Shown: positions 34,330 through 46,205 of the stretch, one piece after another | Numbering within the stretch: the stretch's first letter is position 1 | How the letters are laid out: each line of letters begins with the position of its first letter | Source of the DNA: Scatophagus argus | Taxonomy: Eukaryota; Chordata; Actinopteri; Scatophagidae | DNA length: 64,000 nt | Assembly (NCBI RefSeq): GCF_020382885.2 | Contig: NC_058501.1 | Span: 18,100,001-18,164,000, forward strand | Direction: 5' to 3' | Translations under genes and position numbers: made by a program | Notes under the pieces: model-generated | What the model saw: the letters and a program-made list of their open reading frames with translations, nothing else | Databases searched by the model: none | Told to the model about the DNA's origin: nothing

Positions 34330-34760
34330 TCATTGCAGAGAAACATCCCTTGTGACTGCTGAATTATTCTGCATTACATCAGCAGATGCATGTGCATTAA
34401 TGTAAAAGGTGAATTTTATTGTTGTGGTTGGCTGAGGTGGAGCTCATTTTGAATACATTTTTTTTTCTTTTTTACAAGACTGCCAATTTTTTGTCAAACC
34501 AACAGTGCAAACCTGTACATTATTAAAAATAAATAATTGAAATGTTTTCAAATGAGAAATGACTGGAACAAATATCAAAAATAGTCTCCATTTAATTTTC
34601 TGTCAGCTAATCAATGTCACATTTCAGCTGTATAGTTGGGCAGCTTAATTTATGACAAAACATCATATATCAATAAAAATCTAATCCAAAGTAACTAAAG
34701 CTAACAAATAAATATAGTGAAGTATAAAAAAGTACAAGATACTGTTTAGATATGGTTAAA
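34330..34760. repeat. Second, degraded copy of the ACTTGAGTAAAAGTA-type repeat
   Basis: GTTGGCTGAGGTGGAGCTCA near 34427 and AAAGTAACTAAAGCTAACAA near 34690 match, in order, later parts of the same dispersed fish repeat as at 27.2 kb. Boundaries are approximate. Confidence 0.45.
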
Positions 34761-35495
34761 CATACTTAAGTAATTTTTTATTCTGTTATTTAAGATAAAT
34801 TTGACAGGCCAAAAAATTTTGTTTGTTTTATGAATTCCTGCTAAAGGCACACAGATGATATCTCCTCCAGCATATACCACACAACAGGTTTACATCATCC
34901 GCTCTGCTCAAGAGTGCTTGCAGACAATGACGGAGGAGGCCTGAAATCTAACACCGGGCACATAACGTTCCCTGAAGCTGAAGCCAGTCCTTTTAGCATT
35001 AGTCATTTTAGTCAGCCAGTTCAGTTCAAGTACAGTCAGTTTATTTAAGTAGTAAAGCGAAAGTACGGGAGGATGTTTAGTATCAAGGCTTGTCAAAAGC
35101 AATAGCCATATTGGAATAAAAATGTGAAAATTACCGTATGTGGGCATTTGGTAACCTTGATACAAGCTGATGTGTATTCATCCAAAATAAACAATCCACA
35201 AGCAGCAGCAGCGGAATACAAAACCTCACAGCAGCAGGCATCCGGTCACTGTTCCCAAGAATGAAGTGACAAAAGCTGTGAAAATAAAATATCTGAAGGT
35301 GATGGTGTGTGGTGAGATGCTGATATTAAGTGCCTCTAACACATATATTCACAACCGAACGGGCGTGTTTCTGTAGATGTAAAATTATTCCCCCTTGAAA
35401 GCTGGCGGTTAGTTTTTCTTTCTATAGAGAAGAAATGATTAGTAACCACATCAGTGCGGCTTCTCAAGACAAAATCAGCAGCCCCCTTTCGTCCT

Positions 35496-35514
35496 GAAGG
35501 CGCCCTCTAGTCTG
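35496..35514 (-). promoter_or_regulatory. Candidate CTCF site between CXCR3-type genes
   Basis: On the minus strand the bases read CAGACTAGAGGGCGCCTTC, close to the CTCF core (C-x-x-CTAGAGGGCGC). It lies between the convergent second and third receptor genes. Match by eye. Confidence 0.4.
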
Positions 35515-36514
35515 TAAAACATTGCAACATGTTTTTTGGTCATGTTTTTTTTTTACAACATGAACTTTTCGGGCGTTGCCCTTTAACAAATTCCCCTCAG
35601 TACTGAAAGCTAAACTGAAAGAAAGAAAACAAGAAAGAAATAAAGGCTACAACAATACCTACAAATTATTTTGTAGGCTCTCTGGGTTTTTTTGTTTGTT
35701 TGTTTGTTTGTTTTTGGTAGTGTTAACTTTTTGACTGTAATGACTTTTAAAGCTGCAGCATCCAAACTCTTCGACCTACCACTGAACCAGCTGCTTCACT
35801 GAACCTACAGCGACCAGTTCACCACATTGTCAGCCTTCATCACCGCAGAAAAAAGTAGGAAGTTAACCTCAAAGTTACAAAGCTGCATTACAAAAAAAAT
35901 GCAACATTCAATAACACAAAAATGTGCAATAAGCAGAACAAAGGCAGTGGTAAACAGGAAAAGACCTGATCACTATTTTGGTATCCTTCCACTCAGATTA
36001 CTGTGGAGTAGTAGTAAACTTTTCTAAGTATTTAAAAACTATCACAATATTTGATATTTTATTTGTTAATCTAACTGTTTGTTTTCAGTTTTCAGCTTTC
36101 TCTATACTACCAGATATGCCTGTAACACGTGAGGACGTTGTGTAAAAAGTAGAAAAGAAAAGGTGAAGAGTCAGCTGTAATGTTGTAATGTAGAATAAAG
36201 CTAAAAACACACTGGTTTATGGTTAAAAAAAAAAAACAAAACAAATTTAATCACACATTTGAACATTCCATATACAAAAATAAACATAATGCAATATTGT
36301 AACATAAACGCCACTTAAAAGTTTGTATAAGAAATAGTATAACAGTGTTCAACTACTAATGCACTATGAAACTAAGGAAGGAACATAAAAGAAAACTGCT
36401 TCAGGTTATATAATACAGGAACTACAGAAATACACTATGGTTAGCTGCACACGTTGCTGTCTTCATGTCAGTTTTAAGTTGGTTCAAAAGCTTCTTCAGG
36501 TTTGTATCTCCCTC

Positions 36515-37733
36515 TCAGATTGCAATGGATTTGGACGTGTCAGCAGACTCGGACCAAATGGAGCTTCTCCTACTGCTGGCAGCCTGGAGTTTGGCACTTA
36601 TCTTCAGCTTGCAGCCCAGAGATCTGAGGATCTGCCAGAGCTGACGCCGAAACTTCACACCCACAAAAGCATACAGGATGGGATTGAGGCTGCAGTGGAC
36701 GTAGCCCAGGCAGGTGGTGATTATAATGGCTTTCTCCAGAGACTTTCTGGCCCCACAGGTCTCCCTGCTGCTTTCAGAATAAAGTGTGTCCACCATGAGT
36801 GTGATGTTATGTGGTGTCCAGCAGAGGAAGAATACGACCACCACGGCCATGATTACCTTGAAAGCTTTCTGCTTTTGGAGGCTATGGGAGCCGCATCGCA
36901 GCTGCCACAGAATGCAGGAGTAGCAGAAGATCAGGACAGCTGAAGGCAGCAGAAAGCCCACCGTGTGGTAGAGGACCCGTGAAGCCAGCCGCCAATCATG
37001 TAGTGACTGAGAGGCGAACATTAAGTAGTTGCGGACGCACTCCGTTATGAGTCGCCTGTCATCCTCCTTAGCCTCCAAAAAGATCCAGTCAGGGGTGGAG
37101 AGGAGCATGGAGAAGAGCCACACTGCCAAGCAGCTGACCTGCACCATCCAGGGCTTCCTGCGAGAGTACATCTGGGTAGCGTGGACGATGGACATGTAGC
37201 GGTCCAGGCTGATGCAGGCCAGGAGAAAGATCCCACAGTAGAAGTTAATCTGAAATAAATCAGCCAAAGAGAAATGAGAAGCACATTTACTATCATGCAC
37301 TTTGATGCTTAGTGCATCTTTCCCACTGCACACTTCTTACCGTGGTAACAGCTCCAATGATCTTGCAGAAAGGCGTGCCAAAGGTCCATCCTTGAACTGC
37401 CTGTGCAGTCCAAAAGGGCAGCGTCAGCAGCAGCAGGATATCTGCCAAAGCCAGGTGGAGGATGAAGGTGTCTGTCACACTCCAGGTCTTCCTGCACTGA
37501 AACAGAACTCCAAGGAGCACTCCATTCCCCAGGACACCAACAAAAAACACCACCGAGTACAGAACTGGGATGAACACCGCCCCAAAATGCATGTTCTCGT
37601 TCAGGTCGCATACGTCACCCCCAGCGCAACAGTAGTCATAAGATGAGTTGTAAAATGAAGAGTAGTTGTCATATAATTCATCATAGCCTTCAAGAAGATC
37701 TCCGCTCAGTGTAATCACGCTACTGGATCCCAT
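36515..37733 (-). CDS. CXCR3-family chemokine receptor, canonical motifs (cxcr3.2-like candidate)
   Basis: Seen: exons 37733-37341 and 37249-36515 join in phase 0 to 375 aa. The N-terminus has repeated Tyr-Asp pairs and N-glycosylation sites (YDNYSSFYNSSYDYCC), followed by seven membrane helices. DRYMSIVHAT, CWTPHN and NPILYAF are intact. Cysteines for both extracellular disulphides are present, including loop 3 (RETCG). The C-terminal tail has a Ser-rich phosphorylation-type end (SSRRSSIWSES) resembling the tail of human CXCR3. Known: CXCR3 directs T cells, NK cells and macrophages toward CXCL9/10/11-type ligands; in zebrafish Cxcr3.2 acts in macrophage migration. Inference: the signalling paralogue of the neighbouring receptor at 29.7-31.1 kb, with which it shares the helix-3 intron. 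The two lie in convergent orientation. Copy numbering is tentative. Confidence 0.87.
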
Positions 37734-39384
37734 CAGTGAAATCTGAACGAGAAGAGAAAGAGGGAAATCTTCACATTAATGAGCATTCGATCTGTGCCAT
37801 CTGTTTCAACCACATGGAGGTGCTATGTCGCTATGCTGTTAACAACTGAACCCACTGAATCTATCTAGGCCTACGTAAAGCATCTTTCGTAGATCAGAAA
37901 CAATCTGTTCAATATAGTAGAGAAGACTATTCAAAAATTACCATTAGCTAAATATTGTTTTATTATTGTTCTTTAGGACTATTTAGAGAACTCTCACAGC
38001 AGTATTGCGAAAAAAAGTTTTATCTGTGCAGTAACTTTCTGGAAGACCGTAAAAATTTGTGAATTACAGCAAATCTAACCGTTTGTGACAAAAGTGTGCA
38101 TTCATTGCTTTCTGCCTTCTGAGGACATGACCTTTGAAATACTGTGAAGTTGAAAGCAGACCTCTTTTATCTACTCTTGTTACACATTAAGACTAATGGT
38201 GACATATAACCATACTTTTTCTTGTCTTTGGTGTAACAATAAATTATCATTTGGTCGCAATAAATGATTCAAAAGTCCAATTTTTTAACTCCCACACAAA
38301 GTTGACTGCAGCTTCTCATTGCTTGATCCTTCATAAAATGCTACAAATCTCTCCTAAATGGCACTGAGCTACAAAACCGAACGTGATGAGAACATCGAGG
38401 ATGAACAGCGAAAGAACCGAACAAAGATATTAATAATGTAGCAAATGTGCTGTATCAAAATTCAATTTGAGTTCATCACTAATTAGTTAATAAAGTAAAG
38501 GTAACACACACAACACAGACAAACAGGGATATAGAAGAACATTAAGTGCATTATGCCATGTGTCATTCACATGTGAATGTAAGTAATAAAGCTTGATAAA
38601 TGCATGTTAATTAAATCTTCTTTTTGAAGAATAATAAATGCATCATCTAAGAATTGAGGTTTGAGGTAACTTACCAAATTGTAATCCTCTGTCTTATACT
38701 GATACTGTCTTGTCCTTAGAGAGCAGGCTCAACAACGTGTTCTACCTGGTGATCAAGAGACTTAATGTTGCCAATAACCACATAACACAGAAGAGGAAGC
38801 AAGTGACGAGACGAAGAAGAAAAAAAAAGAGGTGCAGCATACAATCATGCAGTATTGTTGGGGGAAATGTACGACCAAAACTTCAAAACTTTCATAATCA
38901 GGGTTGAAAAATTGTAATTTTATTTCCTTAATTGAAACATTGAACAAGCAGATCTGCATGAATTCCTTTTTAATTTGAATTTGTTTAACTAACCCTGATT
39001 CTCTATGCTGCCCTCTTGCCTTATGGTGGTTTTTTTAAGTGGTTTTACATCAATAGAAAGAAAAGATGTTATTGTGAGTGTGTAGGCTGGACTTTTCCAA
39101 GAAACTTATGAATAATACTCATTTGAATTTACACTGACTGAATTTGAGAACACTTATTACCTTCATGAGTTTCAGTGTTTATCAGGCATCAGCTTAATGA
39201 CACTAGAGACAATATGCTTTATATACAACAAGTTAGCACTTTACTGATTATGGACAAAACACAAACAAAATACACAAAAGGTAGAATTCGCTTTCATCTG
39301 CTTTACTAGGCTCAAGGTAGTTTAGTTCAGACAATGCTGTGCGACTGGATTGTTCATTTAGTTTAAGCAGACTGCTATACTATA
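37734..39384. other. Upstream region of the minus-strand receptor gene
   Basis: The receptor's promoter should lie here, but no clear TATA box or first exon is recognisable. The rest is AT-rich with no supported gene. Confidence 0.35.
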
Positions 39385-39595
39385 TAGACAAATGACCTCA
39401 CAAATGCGCTACTGCAAGAATGGGCAAAAATTCCCACAGAAACACAAAACACACAATCTTGTGGAAAGTCTTCCAGAGGAGTGGAAGCTGTTATAGCTGC
39501 ACAGCTGTCTGTGCATTTAGAATACGATGTCATTAAAGTCCATGTTGGATTAATGGTCAGCTGTCCCAACACTTTCATACTGTATATATAGCATA
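39385..39595 (+). mobile_element. Truncated Tc1-like element, related to the 32.8 kb copy
   Basis: GGGCAAAAATTCCCACAGAA, GGAGTGGAAGCTGTTATAGC and GTCATTAAA match the right half of the element at 32811-33314 nearly base for base. The left half is missing and the right terminal repeat has diverged. Confidence 0.7.
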
Positions 39596-39713
39596 TATTA
39601 GACCAGTACATGAAAAATAAATTATTTTATCTTACTTATCTTACTAATGGTTTGTGGCTATTGTGGTTCAGTTATTTTCCTGAGTTCACTCTTGTCTCCT
39701 CCTTTCACAGATA

Positions 39714-40390
39714 AGAATCAAGAATCAAGAGTCTTTATTGTCATTATGCGAGCATAACGAAATTTTGTAGATTCTCAGCTTAAAGGCACACGTAATAAAT
39801 AGCACAAATACTTAAAAAAACACTGAAGAAAAATATAAAGGATAGATAGATAAAGTGGTAGATAAAGGTTGATAAAGTGCACTTAGTGCCAGTCTATGGT
39901 AGGGTATGTGAGAGAAGGTGTGTGTATGTGGCTAGAGGGGGGAGGTGCATGTGTAAAGTTCCTGTAGGGGGATGGGGTGTGAGTGTTTCACTGCAGGGGG
40001 CTTTTATTGGTTTTACAGCTCTGGGGAAGAAGCTGTCCCTGAGTTTGTTTGTCCTTGTTTTGATGTTCCTGTACCGCTTTCATGATGGAAGAGGTACAAA
40101 CAGTTGCCGGGTGGGTGGGATCTGTGGCAATGCGTCTGGCCTTTCTCTGGACTCGGGCAGCGTAAACTGAGTCCAGATCTAGTAGACGGCAGCCCACAAT
40201 TCTCTGTGCTGTCCTCACCACCCGGGCTAAGTCCTTCCTGTCCTGTGTAACTGCCATACCGCACAGTCACACTGAGACACAAGATGCTTTCAATTGTGAC
40301 CCTGTAGAAGTTCGCGAGCAGCTGAGAAGACAGTCCAGTCTGCTTCCAATTCCTGAGAAAGAAGAGCCGTAAGAGAGCAATGTCATCATT
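39714..40390 (-). mobile_element. 5'-truncated L2-like LINE
   Basis: Read on the minus strand, the segment encodes the C-terminal end of a non-LTR reverse transcriptase. One frame has the family phrase RVVRTAQRIVGC, then a KA-R-I-x-DPTHPA stretch, but the frame shifts from one part to the next. It ends in ATGACAATAAAG and an (ATTCTTG)n tail at about 39714-39735. The copy is dead. Confidence 0.75.
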
Positions 40391-41077
40391 TCCAAATCAG
40401 AAACAGGTGCAACATTATGGATCTTAAATCATAACAGTGACAGTTATGAAACAAATTACAATCTGAAAGGTCTCTGTTTTCTCAGTTCCAGGGGCAGTGT
40501 CACAACAATTTCTTATAGGCATACATTTAATCAGTCTTGTTAAGTTATAACCCAAACATTCATACAACCTCTTACTCTTAATTTATTGAATGGATGCATT
40601 TTAAACATTTGTGATTTATTATGAAATTATTTCTGCATTTTAATGAACCATTTACATCTATTTATTGAACTTACTGAACTCAGTTCTATGTTGCTCTGGG
40701 TAACCTGAATTTGCAAGTGAGTCCGTAACCACTTCACTCAAATTCTGAAATAGTGACATGACTATCTTAACTAAGGGATTTACTAGCTCAGGGTAAGTAT
40801 GTCATTTAGTGGCCTTTCTGTCTCTTTCAACACGTTTTGTCTCTTTCAATTTCTGTTTCAGTTTTATCTGTCAGAGCAAGGTTCTCATTCATTTCTAGAT
40901 TAGGGACTAAAACTCTAGACTAGTAGAATGGACATCATTCAGATTTTCTTCAGGTAGGTGTTGAGATAACGAATTTTTCGTTATTCAACAGATGATTTAC
41001 GCTTTCCATGATGGTAGCTTGCGCTCTCCACTTTGGTTTCTGGTAAGGCTAAACCATAAGTCTCCACTGGAGACTGC

Positions 41078-41118
41078 TTATCTTTGGCTACATCTGGAAG
41101 AGATGTAGCCAAAGATAA
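41078..41118. other. Perfect 18-bp stem-loop
   Basis: TTATCTTTGGCTACATCT at 41078-41095 is followed by a 5-base loop (GGAAG) and its exact reverse complement at 41101-41118. No gene is evident around it. It may belong to a transposon remnant or act as a hairpin in a transcript. Confidence 0.7.
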
Positions 41119-41989
41119 TGATGACATTCCTCAGGGTCAGATTGAGATACGTTCTCATCAGCATCATCTAAGCTGTTTCTTTCAGGGTGTCGTTGAGCTC
41201 TGGGCTGTCTAACCATCTTTGTAGTGTTAATTCAATCTCCAACTGGTGTCATAGGAAGGAAACCACATGGTAGCAAAAGAAAGTGGAGAGTTTTTTCTGG
41301 ACCTTCTCCAGCCCAAACGTTAACTCATAAGGGGTAAAATGGGGTAAAACAGTTATAAACATGTACTAATGGCTTTACATAATCATTCCCACCATGTTAA
41401 ATAAGTTTAGTTGAAACCTTCAGTTGGGTTGACAAGGAGTAGTCCTTGTTTTCTGAGAACCATTGTATTCACACAGCGTTTTAATCATTCAAGATTCACA
41501 ACCTTGAATGTTGTGAAGCCTCTCAAGGATTGTCACACCTTCCAGCCACACTGAATGGTGTGCTCTGTTTCCGGTTTTAGTGTGGTATTGTCAAGTTGTG
41601 CTGTTTGTGCTTTACACTTCCTGCCACCAATGTGATTGTTTGCCCTGATTAGTCTCACCTGTGCCCTAATCTCTAGCTGTGTTCTCCATCATATGTTCCA
41701 GCATCCTGCATGTTTTGTCTACTTGTTTTGTGGACTCTTGCATTGTTTTGTGTCCTCACCTATCTCTTTGGATTTGTTTGCCTTTTCTGACTGCCTTACC
41801 ATGTACCAACATGTTGCTGCCTCATTATAGACTATGAGTGCTTCTCAAGTCCTGATCCAGAGCCATGCTTTTGGGTCCTTCTCTCTGCGTCATGCATATG
41901 GTCACAATGGATGAGGAAGTGATCCCGAAAACGCTTAAGACTTTTGGTTCTGGGTATGCATGGCCACTGCATACTTTGTAAAACATTAC

Positions 41990-43080
41990 TTGATGATCAG
42001 AATGTCTTGATGTATGATCTGTTTTTTGTTGGTTTTTTTGTGTGTTTTTTTTGTTGTTGTTGTTGTTTTAGGCAGGTTCTCCTGTATATATGCAGCTCAG
42101 GTGGTCCTGTAGCTATAATATTAACAAGAAGTGCGGTTTTCTCAGGTAAGGATTTATGACATATGCAGCAGTTACAAGTTCCGATTTTGTTTTCCACGTT
42201 AGCTGACATTTGGGACCAATAGAACCAAGTTCCTACAAGGTCTAAAGTATGCTCAAGACCTATTTGGCCAATGTCAACATGCAGGCTAATCAAGATCGAC
42301 GGTCTCAGGTCTTCCGCCATACAATCTAGTAAGATGTCTATGCGATACAATATGTCATCCAATACTTCCAGCCAGTTCCATTCCCTTAACTGCAGGTAGA
42401 GCTCAGGAAGTTCCTTCCTCACCAATGGTGGGTGGTTTTCTCCACACTCCATCTGGTTGATGACTCTTTCAATATCAGTTGTTTGTTTTTACATCAGCTC
42501 TACAGCTGTGACTTGGGGAATGACCGCCAACCAACAAACCACCAAGCTGGTCTTCATCTTCGAAGCTTACTGGTATAGCTTTTGGGTGATGCAAAGCAAG
42601 TGAGATGACTATGGCGGTGCCAGGAAGTGTTCCTGCAGGTTCATCGTCACCTATGCGATGGACAAGGTGTTTCTGACCAATGGCTTTGACTGTGTTCTCT
42701 GTCAGTTTTGAATGTTTAGGCTCATACAGGTGTTTTTGCACAAATTATTTTATCCTTTCCATCCTTTCCATAGAGTAGTAGTAGAGTCAAGCATAGCAGA
42801 GGTGAAGATGGATTACTCTCAGTAACAATAATGAACGGGCTTCCATACAAATAGGCTTGGTATTTTGGTTTCGGACAAGTTTTAAGAGTTTTAAGGATGT
42901 TTATCTTTGCAGAGTCAAGTTCAATACCTTTTTCAGATACAAAGCAGACATGAGTTTTCCAGTGTTGGTCATCCACGAAGCAAGGGTTTGCTTCAACTTT
43001 AGTTTGCTCATGCAGTGCTCCATAAGCCTCTCTAATGTACTATGCTAATATACTGATGTGCTGCTGTTAGGGGCACGCAG
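41990..43080 (-). mobile_element. Decayed Ty3/gypsy retrotransposon pol fragment
   Basis: On the minus strand, 42452-41997 encodes a recognisable integrase zinc-binding region: H-x-DIGQIGLEHTLDLV, FYW, then C-x-x-C-x-x-C-x-x-KSLPEK. Upstream pieces (42976-42475) look like the RNase H and linker part of pol, broken by frame changes. No LTRs or gag were found, and frames are interrupted, so the copy is inactive. Confidence 0.7.
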
Positions 43081-46017
43081 ACTTTGTTTTGTGTTTGCCT
43101 GACACAGTGCAGAAAACGAAAGTCTCTTAAAGGAGAATTGTGATTATAATTTGCATGCTTGCATAATTGCATACTTTTAATCATTCTTGTTTAGCCAAAC
43201 TATTTTTATCTGTCTGTTAAGGTCTCTAAAGATTTGAACTGACTGGAATTTAATTCTGCATTTTAATGAACAATAATGACTCTTTATATATCTATTTCTG
43301 TTATATTTTAATGTGGGATACAAACAGTGTGCAGGGTTTTACTTTCTGGTGTATGAGACCTTTTGGTTTTTTCCCAACACCTTTGTTTTTCAGAAATGCT
43401 CATCAGGCTATTTCAACTGATGTTGGTATTTATGGTCTGCCCTTTTAAGTATCAGTTTCACTGATATGCAGATTATTAAAAGTAATGGAATTTTTAATGT
43501 GTAATATTCAGTGCAGATGTTGATATCATTAATTACATTTCTGGACTGTGCATTTAGATTAGATAATGTTTTTAGCCCCCAGATTTGTTGTTGTTGATCA
43601 ATGTGGTTGCAGATGAGCAATTATTGAGTATAGGGACGGTCATAAACGACGCAATTAAAACCAAGACCAATAAATTTGTTATTACTCATGAAAGTAAACC
43701 TTAAGAATTTTGTGGACTTTTTAGAACTATTTACTAAGCCAGAATATTTGTAGAAAAGAGAGATTAAAGAAAAGAGATTAAAGTACTTAAATGCAACATT
43801 GACAGCTCATTTCATTTTGAAAAAAAAAAGACAGAAACAACAGAAAATATAAAAAATATAAAAAAAATTATATACTAATTTTTTTCTGTTTGTTCATTTT
43901 TGCAAAAAGGGCAGTGAAATGGCTAAACATATTCATCTTTATTATCTTATTATCTGACATGCATGCATTTACAGGAAGGGAAAGTCTGAGTTTTGTTCTT
44001 GTGATATTAGTACAGAGATGACTTTACTTTTATGTACTATTCAATTTGACCTTCTTCCTGTTGGTTAATCAGCTTTCTGGAAATAACCCTGTAGAGATTT
44101 TGGCTTCTGGTAGCCCTACGGCACAATTTTCACTCTGTATGATGCATGGTGGTGGTGGTGGTGGTGGTGGTGATACACTGTTATACTGATCAGCAGGTGC
44201 CAGAAAGAGGTCAAAATATGCTGCAAAGCACCAACAAAAACAGTTAAGAACAGGACTGCATCTGTTATGCCTGTCAGAGATGCACTCAACACTTTTTACA
44301 TGTCACATATTATAGTACACATTTTGTCAATGGGCATTAAATGTAAAAACAACTTCACTGTGCATTTTTGAAACCTTATCAAAACCCCTGATACTATTTA
44401 TATATCTCATATCTGTGTAAATCTTTTCATGAACGATCTCCAACCATCTCATAGATTAGCACTTGCCTTCTCCAAAAACCTCAAGATTTTATCACAACTT
44501 TTTATTCTTGGTGTTGCTCACATGCATAGTGTCATGCAAACATGACACCTGCGACAGCATGAGGTTTGAAGTCTCTGTCTTTCCCCTCACCCATCCCCAG
44601 TGCAAAGGTTGACAGTGTTCCTGTTTTTATCACACCTTTTCTTCCGTCTTCAGTTGTGCAGCCTCTGTGCAGTACTTGTGGTGAAAGATGATGATGGAAA
44701 TGCAAGCATCTGGCCATGAAAGTCAAATCATCATTCAGCCCACAACCAGACAAGAAACATTACGGGAAAATGAAATGTCAAATAGACCAATAATTTTACA
44801 TCAAATGGAAACTGAATGCATGTCTGGTGTTTTAGTGTGTGGTTGAGCTGTGAAATAAACTGTGTTAGACTTGCAAATTTAAACATCACTCCAAAAAAAA
44901 TTTTGAAAGCATATATAAACTATTGAAATTCTGATCAATAGCCTCATTGTGGTTTTATAGCGACTGAATGGTTTTGTTTTATTTTGATGTGCACACGAAT
45001 AAGGCCAAATACGCTTTGGTTGAATGCAAAGCAGATCTGAGGCTGCTTCTAAGATTTTTGTCTTCATTGACTTTAAAAGTAAACAACACCAACTGTCACT
45101 GATCTTCCTCATCCTGGTTGTGAGTTAGACAGGAAAAGGGTCTTTATTTTTTCATCACCACCTCTTAAAGTGTCTCTGTGTCACTGGGCAACATTTATAA
45201 CCCAGAGTATGCATACATCACTACAAAATTACAAAATATGAAATAATGAAAGTGGTGCTTTAGTCTTGAAAAGCTTTCTTAAGTATTCGAATTAAGTGAG
45301 ATAAAGTAAAAGTCTGGTTTTGACATGACTTGTTACGAATGAGCCCCTAAGTTTGGGTTCTCTTTTAAATCTGTTAAACCATCAAAACGTGTCACTTGAA
45401 GAAGTGAAACCTCAAAGGACAAAAAACTATTCCCACATGCTAGCTTTGATCAAATATGGTCATGACATTTCTAAGTCTGAGTATTTTATGCAGCCACTGA
45501 TCAGTGGTGCACTATCTCCAACCTCCCGTAGTGATGTTGTTGAATGAATGTCAATAAAGGTACAGAATATAAATATATGTGAGAAGATGTTTATTTTGCA
45601 TTTCTGTTTGAGCACCTGCAGAAATGGTTTTGTGTAACCTTCACTCTGAACCCTTCCTTCCCTTTTACATCTTTCGGTTTTGACTACTAGTGGTCATTAC
45701 AACCACATGGTAGGTTAAGGTGCCATAGCATCAGAAGTGTAGCTTTCACTTGTACCAGCTTCCATTAATTTTTAGTTACGATTTTTTCATTTTCAATATA
45801 CAAAACAAATACACGTTATGTCCTTCCCCATTGCTCCCTACCCAAAGCAGCAGAATTTAGTCTCACGGCTTGGTAAAGATATAATTAAGACAATGAATGA
45901 CATAACATAAATGCATTCATTCACAGAATATTAAGATGTAAAACTGACCTAATGTACTCGTGTTTCATGTGCCTCCTTATACCCTTAAACTTACGCACTT
46001 TCAAAAGCAGCAAAACT
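43081..46017. other. Gene-poor AT-rich stretch
   Basis: No coding exon, RNA gene or complete element was recognised. It contains a GGT trinucleotide tract at 44147-44172 and several A/T runs. Confidence 0.45.
44147..44172. repeat. GGT trinucleotide microsatellite
   Basis: Nearly nine uninterrupted TGG units. Confidence 0.9.
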
Positions 46018-46205
46018 GATTTTGGAGGTCCCCGTTGTGCTGCCAAAACATGGCATGCATTGTCTAGCTGGGTGGGAGGCTGCTGCAGACGGGAAGAGCC
46101 GTTTCCATGGTTTCCCTGCAGAACATTGCTTTGTAAACAGATGATTAATGTTATTCACTTCACCCGTCAGTGGTTTTAATATTGTGGCTAATTGGTGCAC
46201 CTTCC
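46018..46205 (-). mobile_element. Degenerate Tc1-like transposon fragment
   Basis: On the minus strand, CCACAATATTAAAACCACTG, GTGAAGTGAATAACATTAAT and AGACAATGCATGCC follow the order of a widespread fish Tc1-like element (its right terminus and transposase end). No open frame or left terminus remains. Confidence 0.45.

Larger units (their letters stand above)
33315..36514. other. Intergenic stretch between the second and third receptor genes
   Basis: AT-rich with simple repeats: TTTG units at about 35692-35714 and an A-run at 36226-36237. It contains the dispersed repeat and CTCF-like motif listed separately, and the 3' UTR of the minus-strand receptor at its right end. No supported gene is seen. 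Confidence 0.4.

Noticed and set aside
39877-40282. Protein-coding frames on both strands near 40 kb
   Set aside because: Minus-strand frames are shifted pieces of an L2-like reverse transcriptase; plus-strand ones are their shadows.
41997-42452. Active retroelement pol gene
   Set aside because: Only the integrase zinc-binding part is readable; the frame is broken on both sides and no LTRs are visible.
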